A program made the translations under genes and the position numbers. Source: Nocardia vermiculata NBRC 100427 (GTDB lineage: Bacteria > Actinomycetota > Actinomycetes > Mycobacteriales > Mycobacteriaceae). Taken from it: a DNA stretch of 64,000 nt. The notes under the pieces were generated by a model that ran no database searches, had not been told where the DNA came from, and worked only from the letters and a program-made list of their open reading frames with translations. Of the stretch, positions 9,138 to 19,256 are shown one piece after another. The stretch lies in contig NZ_BDCA01000002.1 of NCBI RefSeq assembly GCF_001613265.1, forward strand, positions 248,001 through 312,000. Reading direction: 5' to 3'. How positions within the stretch are numbered: position 1 is the stretch's first letter; every line of letters starts with the position of its first letter.

Positions 9138-10559
9138 GTGACCACCGACTCCACGGCCCGGCGGCCCGACACCGCACCGTCGGTCACCGACGCGCACCGG
9201 ACACCCCCTGTCGCGCCATGGACAGCGGAAAGCCCCGACGCACAGTCGATCACCGCGCCGGCCATGACTGCCTATCGCGATGATTGGGAGCAGCGACTGC
9301 TCGCCGATCCCGACCTGCTCGCCGATATCGCCCACGCGGTGGGCGGACCGTTCCACGTGCTCTATCCGGCGCGGGTCGGCAGCAATATCGACGCGTTCCA
9401 CCAGCAGTTCCGGCGCAGCGGCGTCATGGGCGCGATCTTCTACGGTAAGAAGGCGAACAAATCCGGTGCGGTGGTCCGCGCCTGTGCCGAACAGGACGCC
9501 GGCGTGGATGTCGCGAGCACCGGCGAACTGAGTACCGCACTGGCACACGGCATCCGCGGCCGCGACCTGATGGTTACCGGCCCGGCCAAATCCGATGAAC
9601 TGCTGTGGCTGGCGGCCCGGCACGGGGCGTTGATCGCCGTCGACGAACCGGGCGAACTGGACCGCCTGACCGTGCTTGCCGCCTCCGCACGGGTGCTGCT
9701 GCGGGTGCTACCACCGGATTCCACCAGCCGCTTCGGGATGACCGACGCCGAACTGGATACGGTGCTGATGCGGGCCGATCCGGCACAGATCCGGGTGGAG
9801 GGCTTCAGTTTTCATCTGTCGGGTTACGACCCGATCGCCCGCTCGGAACTGGCCGCCGCGCTGATCGGCCGCTGTCTGCACGCCCGTACCCTCGGACATC
9901 CCGTCACCACGATCTCCATCGGTGGCGGTTTCGGCGTGGAGTACCTGCCCGAAGCCGCGTGGCGGAACTTCACCGACGATCCGGACCATTTCCACGGGGG
10001 TAAGCGATTCGGGTCCTACTACCCCTATCACCAGCGGCCGGCCGGCCCGGCCGCGCTGGCCGCGGTACTCGATCACAACGACCTGGCACGGGCGTTACGC
10101 GGTAACGATCTTCGCCTCGCCATCGAACCCGGCCGGGCCCTGCTGGATCGCGCGGGCAGTTCGGTGTTCCGGGTGCAAGGGGTGAAAACGCGGACGGCGC
10201 GGACGGTTCCATATCAGATCCTGACCGTGGACGGCACCAGTCTGAGCCTGTCCGAGCAGTGGTTCGACAGTGAGTTCCTGCCCGATCCGGCGCTGTGGCC
10301 GCAGCGAGCGGGCACAGTCACTCCCGGGTGCGTCGGTGCATCGACCTGCCTGGAATCGGATCTACTGAGCTGGCGACGCATCCCGCTCCCGCGGCCGGCC
10401 GCCGTCGGTGATCTGCTCGTCTACCCGAATACCGCCGGATACCAGATGGATTCCAACGAGTCCGCATTCCACGAACTACCGATCCCGCCCAAAGTGCTGC
10501 TGTCCGAGCGCGCAGCGGGATCGTCCACCGGCGCGCTGCGCTGGTCGCTCGACCGCTGA
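9138..10559 (+). CDS. PLP-dependent decarboxylase, fold-type III (SbnH / LysA-like)
   Basis: About 473 residues from GTG 9138; ATG 9264 is an alternative because neither has a strong ribosome-binding site. The first 40 residues are low-complexity. The alanine-racemase-like barrel starts at HAVGGPFHVLYP; the PLP lysine is in FYGKKANKSG (about residue 105). SIGGGFGVEYLP is the glycine-rich phosphate-binding loop and EPGRALLDRAG follows. The C-terminal beta domain carries TPGCVGASTCLESDLL, with the active-site Cys/Asp expected for this family. Members decarboxylate diaminopimelate, ornithine, arginine or, for SbnH, a citryl-diaminopropionate intermediate. Here the neighbours point to a diaminopropionate-containing substrate, which is inference. 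Confidence 0.82.
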   Translation: MTTDSTARRPDTAPSVTDAHRTPPVAPWTAESPDAQSITAPAMTAYRDDWEQRLLADPDLLADIAHAVGGPFHVLYPARVGSNIDAFHQQFRRSGVMGAIFYGKKANKSGAVVRACAEQDAGVDVASTGELSTALAHGIRGRDLMVTGPAKSDELLWLAARHGALIAVDEPGELDRLTVLAASARVLLRVLPPDSTSRFGMTDAELDTVLMRADPAQIRVEGFSFHLSGYDPIARSELAAALIGRCLHARTLGHPVTTISIGGGFGVEYLPEAAWRNFTDDPDHFHGGKRFGSYYPYHQRPAGPAALAAVLDHNDLARALRGNDLRLAIEPGRALLDRAGSSVFRVQGVKTRTARTVPYQILTVDGTSLSLSEQWFDSEFLPDPALWPQRAGTVTPGCVGASTCLESDLLSWRRIPLPRPAAVGDLLVYPNTAGYQMDSNESAFHELPIPPKVLLSERAAGSSTGALRWSLDR

Positions 10560-10600
10560 TCATTCCCAACCGACAACAATCCTGCCCGGAGGAGACTCGC

Positions 10601-11644
10601 ATGCCGATCGTCACGCGCGTGACGGACCTGATCGGAAATACGCCACTGTTCGAGTTGGCCGTCACGCCCGGCGGGACTCGCCTGTTACTCAAGCTGGAGC
10701 AGTTCAATCCGACCGGTGCGGCGAAGATCCGGATGGCGCGCGAAATGGTCCTGGACGCCGAACGGCGAGGTTTGCTGGAAAGTGGCGGGCATATTATCGA
10801 GTCCACATCCGGAAATACCGGACTGGGACTTGCGGTGGTCGCGGCCGAGCGTGGCTATCGGTTCACCGCGGTCGTGGATCACCACGCCTGTAAGGACAAA
10901 CTACGCGCGATGCGAGCCATGGGCACCGACCTCGTCTACGTCGCCGACGCCGGTGACGACAGTCTGGCGACCTCCGCCCGCGAGGATCTCGCCGAGGAGA
11001 TGGCCGCCGCCCGCGCCGACGCGTACTTCACCGAGCAGCACAACAACGCGGCCAATCCGGTGGGCTACTACGCGGTCGCCGACGAGTTGCTCGAAGATCT
11101 GGGTCGGGTCGACATCCTGCTCTCGGCCGTCGGGACCGGAGGATCACTGTTCGGCACGGCACGCCGTTTGCACGACCTCGGACATCCCGCCCGGGTGATC
11201 GGCGTGGAGCCGGTCGGGTCGATCGCCTTCGGCGGGCCGGGCGGGCCGTACTGGCAGTCGGGCACCGGGACCCCACCCGGCGCGACCGTGGGTACCGCGG
11301 TGGACTATTCGCTGCTGGACGAGGGCGTGACGGTGTCCGACGTGGACGCTTTCGCCACCGCCCGCGCGGTGGCACGGCGATCCGGGCTGCTGATCGGCGG
11401 TTCCGCGGGCGGCTCGGTCCAGGTGGCGTTGCAGCGGCTCGAGGAGTTCGAACCGGGGTCGACGATCGTCACCATCGTCTGTGACGGCGGCGAGAAGTAC
11501 CTCGACACCGTCTTCGACGACCAGTGGATGAGCGATCGCGAACTCCTCGACTACACCGCCGAACGGGCGGTCGAGGACCTGTTGGACCGCTACGCTCCCG
11601 CCCGGCCCGCCGAGACCGGACGAGATCTGGTGGGTGTGCGATGA
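10601..11644 (+). CDS. SbnA-like 2,3-diaminopropionate biosynthesis synthase (cysteine synthase fold)
   Basis: 347 residues from ATG 10601, with GGAGG about 8 bases upstream. Fold-type II PLP enzyme: IGNTPLFEL at the N end, PLP lysine 42 in NPTGAAKIRMA, substrate loop STSGNTGLG at about 68-76, and phosphate loop GTGGSLFG. SbnA-type enzymes join O-phospho-L-serine and L-glutamate, releasing phosphate, to make the adduct that SbnB cuts to diaminopropionate. GAAKIRMA and the Asp-rich DGGEKYLDTVFDD segment are more like SbnA/VioB proteins than like CysK. Pairing with an SbnB homologue in the same unit supports the call. A cysteine or cystathionine synthase is the main alternative. Confidence 0.85.
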   Translation: MPIVTRVTDLIGNTPLFELAVTPGGTRLLLKLEQFNPTGAAKIRMAREMVLDAERRGLLESGGHIIESTSGNTGLGLAVVAAERGYRFTAVVDHHACKDKLRAMRAMGTDLVYVADAGDDSLATSAREDLAEEMAAARADAYFTEQHNNAANPVGYYAVADELLEDLGRVDILLSAVGTGGSLFGTARRLHDLGHPARVIGVEPVGSIAFGGPGGPYWQSGTGTPPGATVGTAVDYSLLDEGVTVSDVDAFATARAVARRSGLLIGGSAGGSVQVALQRLEEFEPGSTIVTIVCDGGEKYLDTVFDDQWMSDRELLDYTAERAVEDLLDRYAPARPAETGRDLVGVR

Positions 11645-11693
11645 GCCCCGCACCCACCGCCGCCCGCCCGCACCTCGACCGGGAGGTCCCCCG

Positions 11694-13109
11694 ATGAAGC
11701 CCGGCTTCGTGACGGCACTGACCGGTCCCCGTGGCGGCGACGGCAGGCAGCTCACCGCGCTCGCCACCCCGATCGCGCTCACCCAGCTCGCCCAGGTCGC
11801 CATCTCCACCACCAATATCGCGTTGATGGGCAGTCTGGGAGTCGATCAGGTGGCGGCCGGTGGCCTGGCGCTGGTGTTGTTCAACCAGATCCGCACCATG
11901 TGCGTCGGGCTCATCACGGCCAGTGGCAACCAGGTGGCGACGGTGGTGAGCCGGGCCGAGCAACAGCAGCGGCGCGCGGATCACGAGATCCGCGACGTGG
12001 TCCGGTCCAGTTTCCTGATCGCCACCGCGGCCGGGGTACTGGGAGCGCTGATCCTGGTCGGGCTGGGGTACTGCCTGCAGTGGCTCGGACAGGACACCGC
12101 GATTCTGGAGCAGGCCCGGCCGATGATGATCGCGCTGGCGCCGGGGCTGCTGCCGTGCCTGTGGTTCCAGGTACTGCGGCAATACACGGTCGGGATGCGG
12201 CGGCCGCAGGCCCTGTTGGTGGTGACGCTCGGTTCGGTGGCGTTGAATGTCGTCGTCGCGCTGGCCCTGATGCACGGCTGGGCCGGTCTGCCCGCGCTGG
12301 GACTGACCGGTGTCGGCGTGGCGTCCTCGGTGGTCTTCCTGGTGACCTTCGCGGTGTTCTGGATGATGGTGCGCCGCGACAACACGCTCGGCCCGACCCT
12401 GCCGGTACGGATGTGGCCGGTCCGCCGCGCCACCGTCACCGACGAACTGCGGCTGGGCACCCCGATCGCGCTCACCTACGGTTCGGAAGCCGGGATGTTC
12501 TCGGTGCTGGCGTTGGCCATGGGCACGCTGGGACCGGCGGCGCTGGCCGCGCACAATGTCGTCTACCAGCTGGTCTACATCGTGTTCCAGGTGGCGGTCG
12601 GCCTCTCGCACGGTGCGTCGATCCTGGTCAGCCGCACCGTGGCACGCGAGGAGTATCGCCGCGCCCGCTTACTCGCCGGTATCACGCTGCGCCATGCCGC
12701 AGTGGTGGCCGGACTGGTCGGGGTGCTGTACCTGCTGGCCCCGGATCTGGTGCTGCGCCCGTTCCTCGCCGGGCACGACAGCGCGACCATCGAGGTGGCG
12801 CACGGGCTGCTGTTGATCGCGATCGTGCTGCAGTTCTTCGATGCCGCGCAGAACATCGGTAACGGTCTGCTGCGTGGCGTGAAGGACACCCGCGCCGGTT
12901 TCCGGTTGTCGCTGGTCGGGTACTGGCTGGTCGGCCTGCCGAGCGCCTGGCTGCTCGGCTTTCCGCTGGGCCTCGGCGCGGACGGAGTCTGGTGGGGCCT
13001 CACGGCGGGACTGGCCACGACGGCCGGCCTGATGCTGCGCCGGTATGTCGCATTGCTGCACCGTCAGGAGAAGGCCGAACCACGGCAGCTCGCCGACAGC
13101 GTGCACTGA
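11694..13109 (+). CDS. MATE-family multidrug/small-molecule exporter
   Basis: 471 residues from ATG 11694 (GGGAGGT upstream), 49 bases after the SbnA-like gene. Twelve hydrophobic segments are arranged as two similar halves. The first opens with LATPIALTQLAQVAISTTNIALMGSLG and the second with LRLGTPIALTYGSEAGMFSVLALAMG, the repeated MATE helix-1/helix-7 pattern. MATE proteins expel cationic or amphiphilic small molecules using sodium or proton gradients. As last gene of the iron-box unit, followed at once by a hairpin terminator, it is the obvious exporter for the pathway product. No dedicated siderophore importer lies in the window. Confidence 0.9.
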   Translation: MKPGFVTALTGPRGGDGRQLTALATPIALTQLAQVAISTTNIALMGSLGVDQVAAGGLALVLFNQIRTMCVGLITASGNQVATVVSRAEQQQRRADHEIRDVVRSSFLIATAAGVLGALILVGLGYCLQWLGQDTAILEQARPMMIALAPGLLPCLWFQVLRQYTVGMRRPQALLVVTLGSVALNVVVALALMHGWAGLPALGLTGVGVASSVVFLVTFAVFWMMVRRDNTLGPTLPVRMWPVRRATVTDELRLGTPIALTYGSEAGMFSVLALAMGTLGPAALAAHNVVYQLVYIVFQVAVGLSHGASILVSRTVAREEYRRARLLAGITLRHAAVVAGLVGVLYLLAPDLVLRPFLAGHDSATIEVAHGLLLIAIVLQFFDAAQNIGNGLLRGVKDTRAGFRLSLVGYWLVGLPSAWLLGFPLGLGADGVWWGLTAGLATTAGLMLRRYVALLHRQEKAEPRQLADSVH

Positions 13110-13117
13110 AGTCCGCC

Positions 13118-13145
13118 GGTGCGCCGGTGGTCGGCGCACCCTTTT
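13118..13145 (+). terminator. Hairpin terminator closing the iron-box operon
   Basis: An 8-bp stem GGTGCGCC/GGCGCACC (13118-13125 and 13133-13140) with a 7-nt loop is followed by CTTTT, nine bases after the MATE stop codon. This is a good intrinsic terminator shape for a high-GC genome. It sets the 3' limit of the transcription unit. Confidence 0.75.
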
Positions 13146-13262
13146 CACCAGCACGGACTCGTCCCCGACGGTCGCTGTCCAGCACGTATGCGACACAACG
13201 GTTTACACTGGGGTGCCAGGCGCGGCTGCCGTGGCCGCGTCAGCCGATCGTGAGGTGACGAG

Positions 13263-13739
13263 ATGGTAGCCAGTGCCGGGGAACGCCAACAGCCTGCCAC
13301 CGAGCATCCTGAACTGGACGTACTACCCACCTGGCCGTTGGATACCATCGCGGTCCTGTCCACCACCGATCCACTGCCGCACGCCATTCCGGTGAGCTGG
13401 CCGGTGCGGGCCGGGGACCGCCGAATCCTGTTGAGCCTGAAATTCGATCGCGGTTCGCTGGCCCGTCTGCGCGAGCGCCCCGAGGTGGCATTGGTGATCC
13501 TCGCGGGCGGCAATGTGGCGCTGTGTGCCCGCGGCCGCGCCGAGGTGATCGCCGATCCGATGCCCGGCGCGGAAGACTACGTGGCGGTCGCGATCGACGT
13601 CGAGGTGATCGACGATCATCGCCAGGGCGCCTTCGAGGTGGAAACGGGCATTACGCGCAATGTCCTCGACGAACCGGAACTCGAGTATCTGCGCTCGCGT
13701 GTCGCCACCTTGCAGGAGATGGCCGCAGCGAACAATTGA
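13263..13739 (+). CDS. Pyridoxamine 5'-phosphate oxidase-fold (split beta-barrel) protein
   Basis: 158 residues from ATG 13263 (GAGGTGACG upstream). The sequence [35 protein letters not shown], with [28 protein letters not shown] after it, is the flavin/F420/heme-binding split barrel of the PPOX superfamily: a small beta-barrel where xHxxPVxW and [11 protein letters not shown] shape the cofactor pocket. Actinobacteria hold many such proteins acting as F420-dependent reductases, heme-binding proteins or of unknown role. It is separated from the iron cluster by a terminator and stands 4 bases before the thiamine-binding gene. Cofactor and substrate cannot be assigned. Confidence 0.75.
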   Translation: MVASAGERQQPATEHPELDVLPTWPLDTIAVLSTTDPLPHAIPVSWPVRAGDRRILLSLKFDRGSLARLRERPEVALVILAGGNVALCARGRAEVIADPMPGAEDYVAVAIDVEVIDDHRQGAFEVETGITRNVLDEPELEYLRSRVATLQEMAAANN

Positions 13740-13743
13740 CCAT

Positions 13744-14043
13744 ATGATCGCCGCCTTCTCGGTCACCCCGCTCGGCACCGGCGCGGACGTGGGCCGCGCC
13801 GTCGCCGAAGCCGTCCGTATCGTGCGCGCCAGCGGGCTGCCCAACGAAACCAACGCCATGTTCACCAGCATCGAAGGGGAATGGGACGAGGTGATGGCAG
13901 TGATCAAGCAGGCGTCGGACGCGGTACTGGCGGTAGCGCCACGCTGCAGCCTGGTGATCAAGGCCGATATTCGTCCGGGAGTGACCGGCGCGCTCACCGC
14001 CAAGGTCGACACCGTCGAGCGTTACCTCGCCGAAGACAGCTGA
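13744..14043 (+). CDS. Thiamine-binding protein, MTH1187/YkoF-like (DUF77)
   Basis: 99 residues from ATG 13744. [56 protein letters not shown] is the typical ferredoxin-like alpha/beta repeat of the MTH1187/YqgV family, which binds thiamine or related ligands. The C part [12 protein letters not shown] closes the fold. The start is four bases after the PPOX stop, so the two genes are probably one transcript. The metabolic role is open. Confidence 0.82.
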   Translation: MIAAFSVTPLGTGADVGRAVAEAVRIVRASGLPNETNAMFTSIEGEWDEVMAVIKQASDAVLAVAPRCSLVIKADIRPGVTGALTAKVDTVERYLAEDS

Positions 14044-14137
14044 CCGCTACCGAACCGGACCGCCGACCGCTCCGCTGGAGCACACTCCGCCGCACGGCCG
14101 GTAGTCGGACGGCACGGCCGCACGCTCAGATGCCGTA

Positions 14138-14884
14138 CTACCGCCGCTCGGCTGTGGTGCGCCAGTAATCGCACCACTGATCTGCCGTCAATGGTGCACG
14201 GAACCCGCGATCCGCTTCTGCCGCATCCTCGGCCGCGCGGATGGACGCCGCGAAATCCAGGGTGGCCTTGCGTAGCCGCTCCTCGGCGCTCTCCGGCCCG
14301 CCCAGCTCGATCACTCGCAGCGAGTCCGGAACCAGATCATCGGGCAGTCCCGCCTTCGCGCTGCGGGAGCGGACCTTTTCCGCCAAGGCCAGCGCGGGCT
14401 GGGCCATGGCGATACCGTCCAGGCACGACCGGCGCGCCTTCTCGGTGAGTTTGCGTTCCTCCCAGGCTTTTTCCTGTGCCGCGACCTTCGCCTCGAGATC
14501 GGCCTCGAAGTCCGATGCGGCATCGGCGCCGGCCGGATCGGACAGATGTGGGCTGCGGTGCACGAGCTTGGCGACCAGTGCGGCGGCCACCTCGTCGACG
14601 GTGAACTCTCCCGCCGCCTCGGCGATCCGGGAATGGAACAGCACCTGCAGCAGCAGGTCCCCCAGTTCCTCCTTGATCGTCTCGGCATCGCCCTGCTGGA
14701 TCGCATCCAGCAGTTCGTAGGTCTCCTCGAGCAGATACGGACGCAGCGAGTCGTGGGTCTGGGTGACCTCCCAGCCGCCGAACCGCCACAACCGATCCAT
14801 CACCTCGGCGGCCTCGTTCAGGCTGCGCGCGATCACCGCGGAATCCGCTGCCGGGCCGGAACTCCCGGATTGTGCCGCACTCAC
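14138..14884 (-). CDS. mazG: MazG nucleoside triphosphate pyrophosphohydrolase
   Basis: 248 residues from GTG 14884, overlapping the mfd stop by 4 bp (GTGA). The MazG helical fold is marked by two acidic pairs: [11 protein letters not shown] (near residue 57) and [14 protein letters not shown] about 20 residues later, which hold the magnesium ions for NTP hydrolysis to NMP and pyrophosphate. [22 protein letters not shown] gives the family N-terminal block. It is a house-cleaning enzyme against oxidised or non-canonical nucleotides. The C-terminal third is long and variable, as in actinobacterial forms. Tight coupling to mfd fits the mycobacterial order, but its downstream neighbour lpqU is 7 kb away here. 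Confidence 0.93.
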   Translation of the reverse strand: MSAAQSGSSGPAADSAVIARSLNEAAEVMDRLWRFGGWEVTQTHDSLRPYLLEETYELLDAIQQGDAETIKEELGDLLLQVLFHSRIAEAAGEFTVDEVAAALVAKLVHRSPHLSDPAGADAASDFEADLEAKVAAQEKAWEERKLTEKARRSCLDGIAMAQPALALAEKVRSRSAKAGLPDDLVPDSLRVIELGGPESAEERLRKATLDFAASIRAAEDAAEADRGFRAPLTADQWCDYWRTTAERR

Positions 14885-17800
14885 CCGACCGGCACCTCCG
14901 CGGCCACCGCGAGGTCGACCATCCCCTTCGGCTTCCCGTCGAGCGCCAGCAGCAGATCCGCGACGAACTGCAGCACGGCCACATCGCGGACCCGCGCCGC
15001 ACCGACACTGTCCTCGACCCGCGGCAGCGGCATCTGCACGATGGCGGTGGTCGGACGATAGGTGGCGCTGGGGTACAGGCGCTTGAGCCGCAGCTGCTTG
15101 GAATCTGGAAGCTGCATCGGAGACACCTTCAAGGTGGTACCGGTGACGCCGACCTCCTGGATGCCGTACTCGCGGCACAGCAACCGCAGTTTCGCGACCG
15201 ACACCAACCGGCCCACCTCCACCGGCAGCGGTCCGTACCGGTCCACGAGTTCCTCCACCACCGCCGACAGAGCCGAATCATCCTGTGCCGCAGCTAGTTT
15301 CCGATAGGCCTCGAGCCGCAGCCGGTCGCTGGCGATGTAGTCCGGTGGGATGTGCGCATCCACCGGCAGATCGATGCGCACCTCCTTGACCTCTTCGTCG
15401 GTCGTGATGGGGCGCCCGTCCGCGGCAGCTCGATAGGCCTCGACGGCTTCACCGACCAGCCGCACGTACAGGTCGAATCCGACGCCGGCGACGTGGCCGG
15501 ACTGTTCGGCGCCGAGCACGTTACCGGCGCCGCGGATTTCCAGATCCTTCATCGCCACCGCCATACCGGCACCCAGATCGGAGTTCTGCGAAATGGTCGC
15601 CAATCGGTCGTAGGCGGTTTCGGTGAGCGGCTTCTCCGCCGGATACAGGAAGTAGGCATAACCGCGTTCGCGGCTGCGCCCGACCCGGCCGCGCAGCTGG
15701 TGCAACTGCGACAGACCGAGCGCATCGGCGCGTTCCACGATCAGCGTATTGGCATTGGAGATGTCGAGACCGGTTTCGATGATCGTGGTACAGACCAGCA
15801 CATCGAACTCACGTTCCCAGAAGCCCTGCACGGTCTTCTCCAGCGTGTCCTCGTTCATCTGACCGTGCGCGACCGCGACCCGCGCCTCGGGTACCAGATC
15901 ACGAATCCGCTTGGCCGCCTTGTCGATCGAGGACACCCGGTTGTGTACATAGAACACCTGGCCGTCGCGCAACAGCTCGCGACGCACCGCCGCGGCGACC
16001 TGTTTGTCGTTGTAGCCGCCTACATAGGTGAGGATCGGATGCCGTTCCTCCGGCGGAGTGAGGATGGTCGACATCTCGCGGATCCCGGCCAAGCTCATCT
16101 CCAGGGTGCGCGGGATCGGCGTCGCCGACATGGTCAGCACGTCGACGTGCGTACGCAGCGCCTTGATGTGCTCCTTGTGTTCGACACCGAAGCGCTGTTC
16201 CTCGTCGACGATGACCAGGCCCAGTTCCTTCCAGCGCAGACCGGTCTGCAACAGCCGGTGCGTACCGACCACGATATCGACGTCACCGACGGCCATACCG
16301 TCGATCACCTCGCGCGATTCGGCGGGATCGGTGAATCGCGACAGTCCCTTCACCGTGACGGGGAAGCCCGCCACCCGCTCGGCGAAGGTCTGCAGATGCT
16401 GTTGCGCCAGCAATGTGGTCGGCACCAGGACGGCGACCTGCTTGCCGTCCTGTACCGCTTTGAACGCCGCTCGCACCGCGATCTCGGTCTTGCCGTAGCC
16501 GACGTCACCACAGATGACGCGGTCCATCGGCACCGCTCGCTCCATATCGGCCTTCACCTCGGCGATGGCGGTGAGCTGATCGTGGGTTTCGGTGAACGCG
16601 AACGCGTCCTCCATCTCCTGCTGCCACGGTGAGTCGGGGGCGAAGGCGTGGCCGGGTGCAGCCTGACGGGCGGCGTAGAGCTGCACGAGCTCGGTGGCGA
16701 TCTCACGAACAGCCTTGCGCGCCTTGCGTTTGGTGTTCGACCAGTCGGAACCACCGAGCTTGGACAGGCTCGGCATCTCACCGCCGACATAACGCGAGAG
16801 TTGATCCAGCGAATCCATCGGCACGAACAGCCGGTCGCCGGGCTGGCCCCGCTTACTGGGCGCGTACTCGATGACCAGGTACTCGCGGCGTGCACCGCTG
16901 ATGGTCCGCTCGATCATCTCGACGAACCGGCCGATGCCGTGCTGATCGTGGACGACCATATCGCCGGCCCGCAATGCCAACGGGTCGACCTGATTGCGGC
17001 GGCGGGCGGGCAGCTTCTTCCCCTCCCCCGGCGCGGTGACCCGGTTGCCCGTCAGATCCGATTCGGCGATCACGACCAGCTTCGCGTCGTCGAACACGAT
17101 GCCGTCGTGCAGTGAACCGCACAGCACGCCGACCACCCCGGGCGCCGGTGCTGCTCCCGGTTCCAGCGGGGCCGCCGGAACCTCGGCGTCGGCGAGGCGT
17201 TCCTGAATACGTTGTGCCGTACCGTGCCCGGCGACCACGACGACCGCCCGGCCGCCGGTGGTGACGTGGGCGCGCAGGGAAGCGAAGACCGTCGCGACGA
17301 GTTCTTCCGAACCCCGCGCCGCGGGTGCCGACAGCACCGGCAGCACCACTTCGGCCGGATCGTCGGCGGCGAGTGGGCTCAGCGTCCACCACGGCATGCC
17401 GCGCGAGTCCGCGCCGGCGTGCACCACATCGAGGCCGCGGTATGCGGAGGAGGCCAGGTCCAGACCGTGCGCACCCAGCGGGGCCGCACCACCGAAGGAG
17501 GCCGCGGTCCACGACGCCTCCAGGAACTCCTGCCCGGTGCGCACCAGGTCGGCGGCGCGGGTTCGGATCTTCTCCGGATCACACAGCAGCACATGCGATT
17601 CGGCCGGCACCACCTCGGTGAGCAGCTGCAATTGCCCCGGCCGCAGCACCGGCAGCAGCGCCTCCATCCCCTCCACCGGGATCCCCTGCGCCAGCTTGTC
17701 GAGCATCTCGACCAGGGCAGCATCGGCGGGATTGTCGGCGGCGACCTTCGCCGCGGCCTCACGCAGGTCCTCGGTGAGCAGCAGCTCCCGGCAGGGCTGG

Positions 17801-18492
17801 GCCACAACGAGTTCGACCTCGATCTCGGTGAGCGAGCGCTGATCGGCGACCGAGAACGCGCGGAGCTCGCTGATCTCGTCGCCCCAGAATTCGACTCGCA
17901 CCGGATGGTCGGCGGTGGGCGGGAAGATATCGAGAATGCCGCCGCGGACCGCGAATTCACCACGCTTGCCGACCATGTCGGCACGCTCGTAGGCGAACTC
18001 GACCAGCCGTGTGGTCAGTTCCTCGAAATCGAATTCCGCGCCGACCCGCAACACCACGGGCGCGATCTCGCCGAGGTCCGGCGCCATCGGCTGCATCAGC
18101 GAACGCACCGTGGTGACGATCACGTGCAGTGGACTCGCACCCGGATCCTCCGGATGAGCCAGCCGCCGCAACACCTGCAACCGCCGCCCCACGGTGTCCG
18201 CGCTGGGTGAGAGCCGCTCGTGCGGCAGCGTTTCCCAGGAGGGGAACAACGCCACCCCGTCGCCCAGGATCTCCCCGAGCTCGACGGTCAGATCGTCGGC
18301 CTCGCGCCCCGTGGCGGTCACCACCACCAGCGGTGCGGAACCTGCCACGGTCGCCGCCACGAACGGACGTACCGCCGCAGGCGCGACCAGCTGCACGGAC
18401 GACCGCCCGATCAGTTCCCGGACCTGCTGGAGCGCGGTATCGGCACCGGCCACCTCGGCCAGTCCCGCAAGAGGTGGACGACGGCTCGGCAT
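14881..18492 (-). CDS. mfd: Transcription-repair coupling factor Mfd
   Basis: 1203 residues from ATG 18492 (GGGAG upstream), the expected size. Domains in order: UvrB-like damage-recognition homology at the N end, RNA polymerase-interacting domain with the [11 protein letters not shown] segment, a RecG-like translocase with Walker [14 protein letters not shown] and Walker B DEEQRFG, motif VI around [17 protein letters not shown], and the C-terminal TRCF domain that holds back UvrA binding. Mfd pushes stalled polymerase off lesions and recruits UvrA. No frameshift or missing motif is visible. It is co-directional and overlapping with mazG. Confidence 0.97.
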   Translation of the reverse strand: MPSRRPPLAGLAEVAGADTALQQVRELIGRSSVQLVAPAAVRPFVAATVAGSAPLVVVTATGREADDLTVELGEILGDGVALFPSWETLPHERLSPSADTVGRRLQVLRRLAHPEDPGASPLHVIVTTVRSLMQPMAPDLGEIAPVVLRVGAEFDFEELTTRLVEFAYERADMVGKRGEFAVRGGILDIFPPTADHPVRVEFWGDEISELRAFSVADQRSLTEIEVELVVAQPCRELLLTEDLREAAAKVAADNPADAALVEMLDKLAQGIPVEGMEALLPVLRPGQLQLLTEVVPAESHVLLCDPEKIRTRAADLVRTGQEFLEASWTAASFGGAAPLGAHGLDLASSAYRGLDVVHAGADSRGMPWWTLSPLAADDPAEVVLPVLSAPAARGSEELVATVFASLRAHVTTGGRAVVVVAGHGTAQRIQERLADAEVPAAPLEPGAAPAPGVVGVLCGSLHDGIVFDDAKLVVIAESDLTGNRVTAPGEGKKLPARRRNQVDPLALRAGDMVVHDQHGIGRFVEMIERTISGARREYLVIEYAPSKRGQPGDRLFVPMDSLDQLSRYVGGEMPSLSKLGGSDWSNTKRKARKAVREIATELVQLYAARQAAPGHAFAPDSPWQQEMEDAFAFTETHDQLTAIAEVKADMERAVPMDRVICGDVGYGKTEIAVRAAFKAVQDGKQVAVLVPTTLLAQQHLQTFAERVAGFPVTVKGLSRFTDPAESREVIDGMAVGDVDIVVGTHRLLQTGLRWKELGLVIVDEEQRFGVEHKEHIKALRTHVDVLTMSATPIPRTLEMSLAGIREMSTILTPPEERHPILTYVGGYNDKQVAAAVRRELLRDGQVFYVHNRVSSIDKAAKRIRDLVPEARVAVAHGQMNEDTLEKTVQGFWEREFDVLVCTTIIETGLDISNANTLIVERADALGLSQLHQLRGRVGRSRERGYAYFLYPAEKPLTETAYDRLATISQNSDLGAGMAVAMKDLEIRGAGNVLGAEQSGHVAGVGFDLYVRLVGEAVEAYRAAADGRPITTDEEVKEVRIDLPVDAHIPPDYIASDRLRLEAYRKLAAAQDDSALSAVVEELVDRYGPLPVEVGRLVSVAKLRLLCREYGIQEVGVTGTTLKVSPMQLPDSKQLRLKRLYPSATYRPTTAIVQMPLPRVEDSVGAARVRDVAVLQFVADLLLALDGKPKGMVDLAVAAEVPVG

Positions 18493-18577
18493 GAAAGAAC
18501 TCCCAAGGGCGCAGATCAGCGAATAGGCGGCCTATCGAGTGTAGTAGTCCTCGGGCGAGCGCCGATCGGAGGCCGAG

Positions 18578-19225
18578 TCAGGGGATGTATCTCCGCAGCC
18601 TGCGGGACGCGAACTCGCGGAAGTAGGCCAGCTTCTCCTCGGGCACCAGGGCCGGTAGCAGGAAGAACCACATCCGCTCCATCCGGACCGCCATCTGGTC
18701 GATGCTCTCGGTCCCGACCGCGGTGATGTGCACTCCCGCGTTCATTTCGTGCAGCAGCATGCCGACGGTCTGCGCATCCAGCTCGGGTTGCAGGTCGCCC
18801 TGGGCGATGGCGCGTTCGGCGAGCAGGATCTGCGTTTCGGCCCACTTCTTGGTGATGTTCTCGCCCGAGGCGCCGCGGTAGTCGCCGATCTGGTGGGTCA
18901 GTTTGAGCATCGCGCCGACCATGGCGTCGTTCATGGTGAGGTCGGCGACGACATAGGAGATACCGACAGCGGCTTCGAGGGCGGGCACCCGAGGGTCGAA
19001 GAAGCCCTGGCACGCTGCCCGCAGCCGGTCGTTGCCCTGATCCACCACGGCACGAGCGAGTTCTTCCTTGGAACCGAAGTGGAAGTACAGCGCACCCTTG
19101 GTGACGTTGGATTGCGAGATGATCTCGCTGAGGCTCGCGTTGGCGTAGCCGAGCCGCAGAAAGACGTCGGCGGCGCCCGACAGCACCGAGTCGCGGGTGA
19201 TCTCCGCACGCGCTTGCCTAGCCAT
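18578..19225 (-). CDS. TetR-family regulator of gamma-butyrolactone-receptor type (ArpA/ScbR-like)
   Basis: 215 residues from ATG 19225. The N terminus (ITRDSVLSGAADVFLRLGYANASLSEIISQSNVTKGALYFHFGSKEELARAVV) closely follows the DNA-binding domain of ArpA, ScbR and similar receptors, including TKGALYFHF. The C-terminal domain retains MWFFLLPAL near its end, similar to the ligand-pocket helix with a Trp in that family. Such receptors repress target promoters until a diffusible butyrolactone or related signal binds. No AfsA-type synthase is in the window, so it may be an orphan. It is encoded 85 bases upstream of mfd on the same strand. Paired direct repeats lie 32-61 bases upstream of the start. 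Confidence 0.8.
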   Translation of the reverse strand: MARQARAEITRDSVLSGAADVFLRLGYANASLSEIISQSNVTKGALYFHFGSKEELARAVVDQGNDRLRAACQGFFDPRVPALEAAVGISYVVADLTMNDAMVGAMLKLTHQIGDYRGASGENITKKWAETQILLAERAIAQGDLQPELDAQTVGMLLHEMNAGVHITAVGTESIDQMAVRMERMWFFLLPALVPEEKLAYFREFASRRLRRYIP

Positions 19226-19256
19226 CAGATCCGCCTGTCCTCAAACCAGCCATCCT

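Noticed and set aside
10601..11644. Plain cysteine synthase (CysK) reading of the SbnA-like gene
   Set aside because: The adjacent SbnB homologue, the iron box and the divergent C-terminal part favour the diaminopropionate synthase reading, though the fold is the same.
15352..16632. 426-codon plus-strand frame opposite mfd
   Set aside because: Shadow frame rich in His, Arg and Gln; mfd on the other strand is intact over the same bases.
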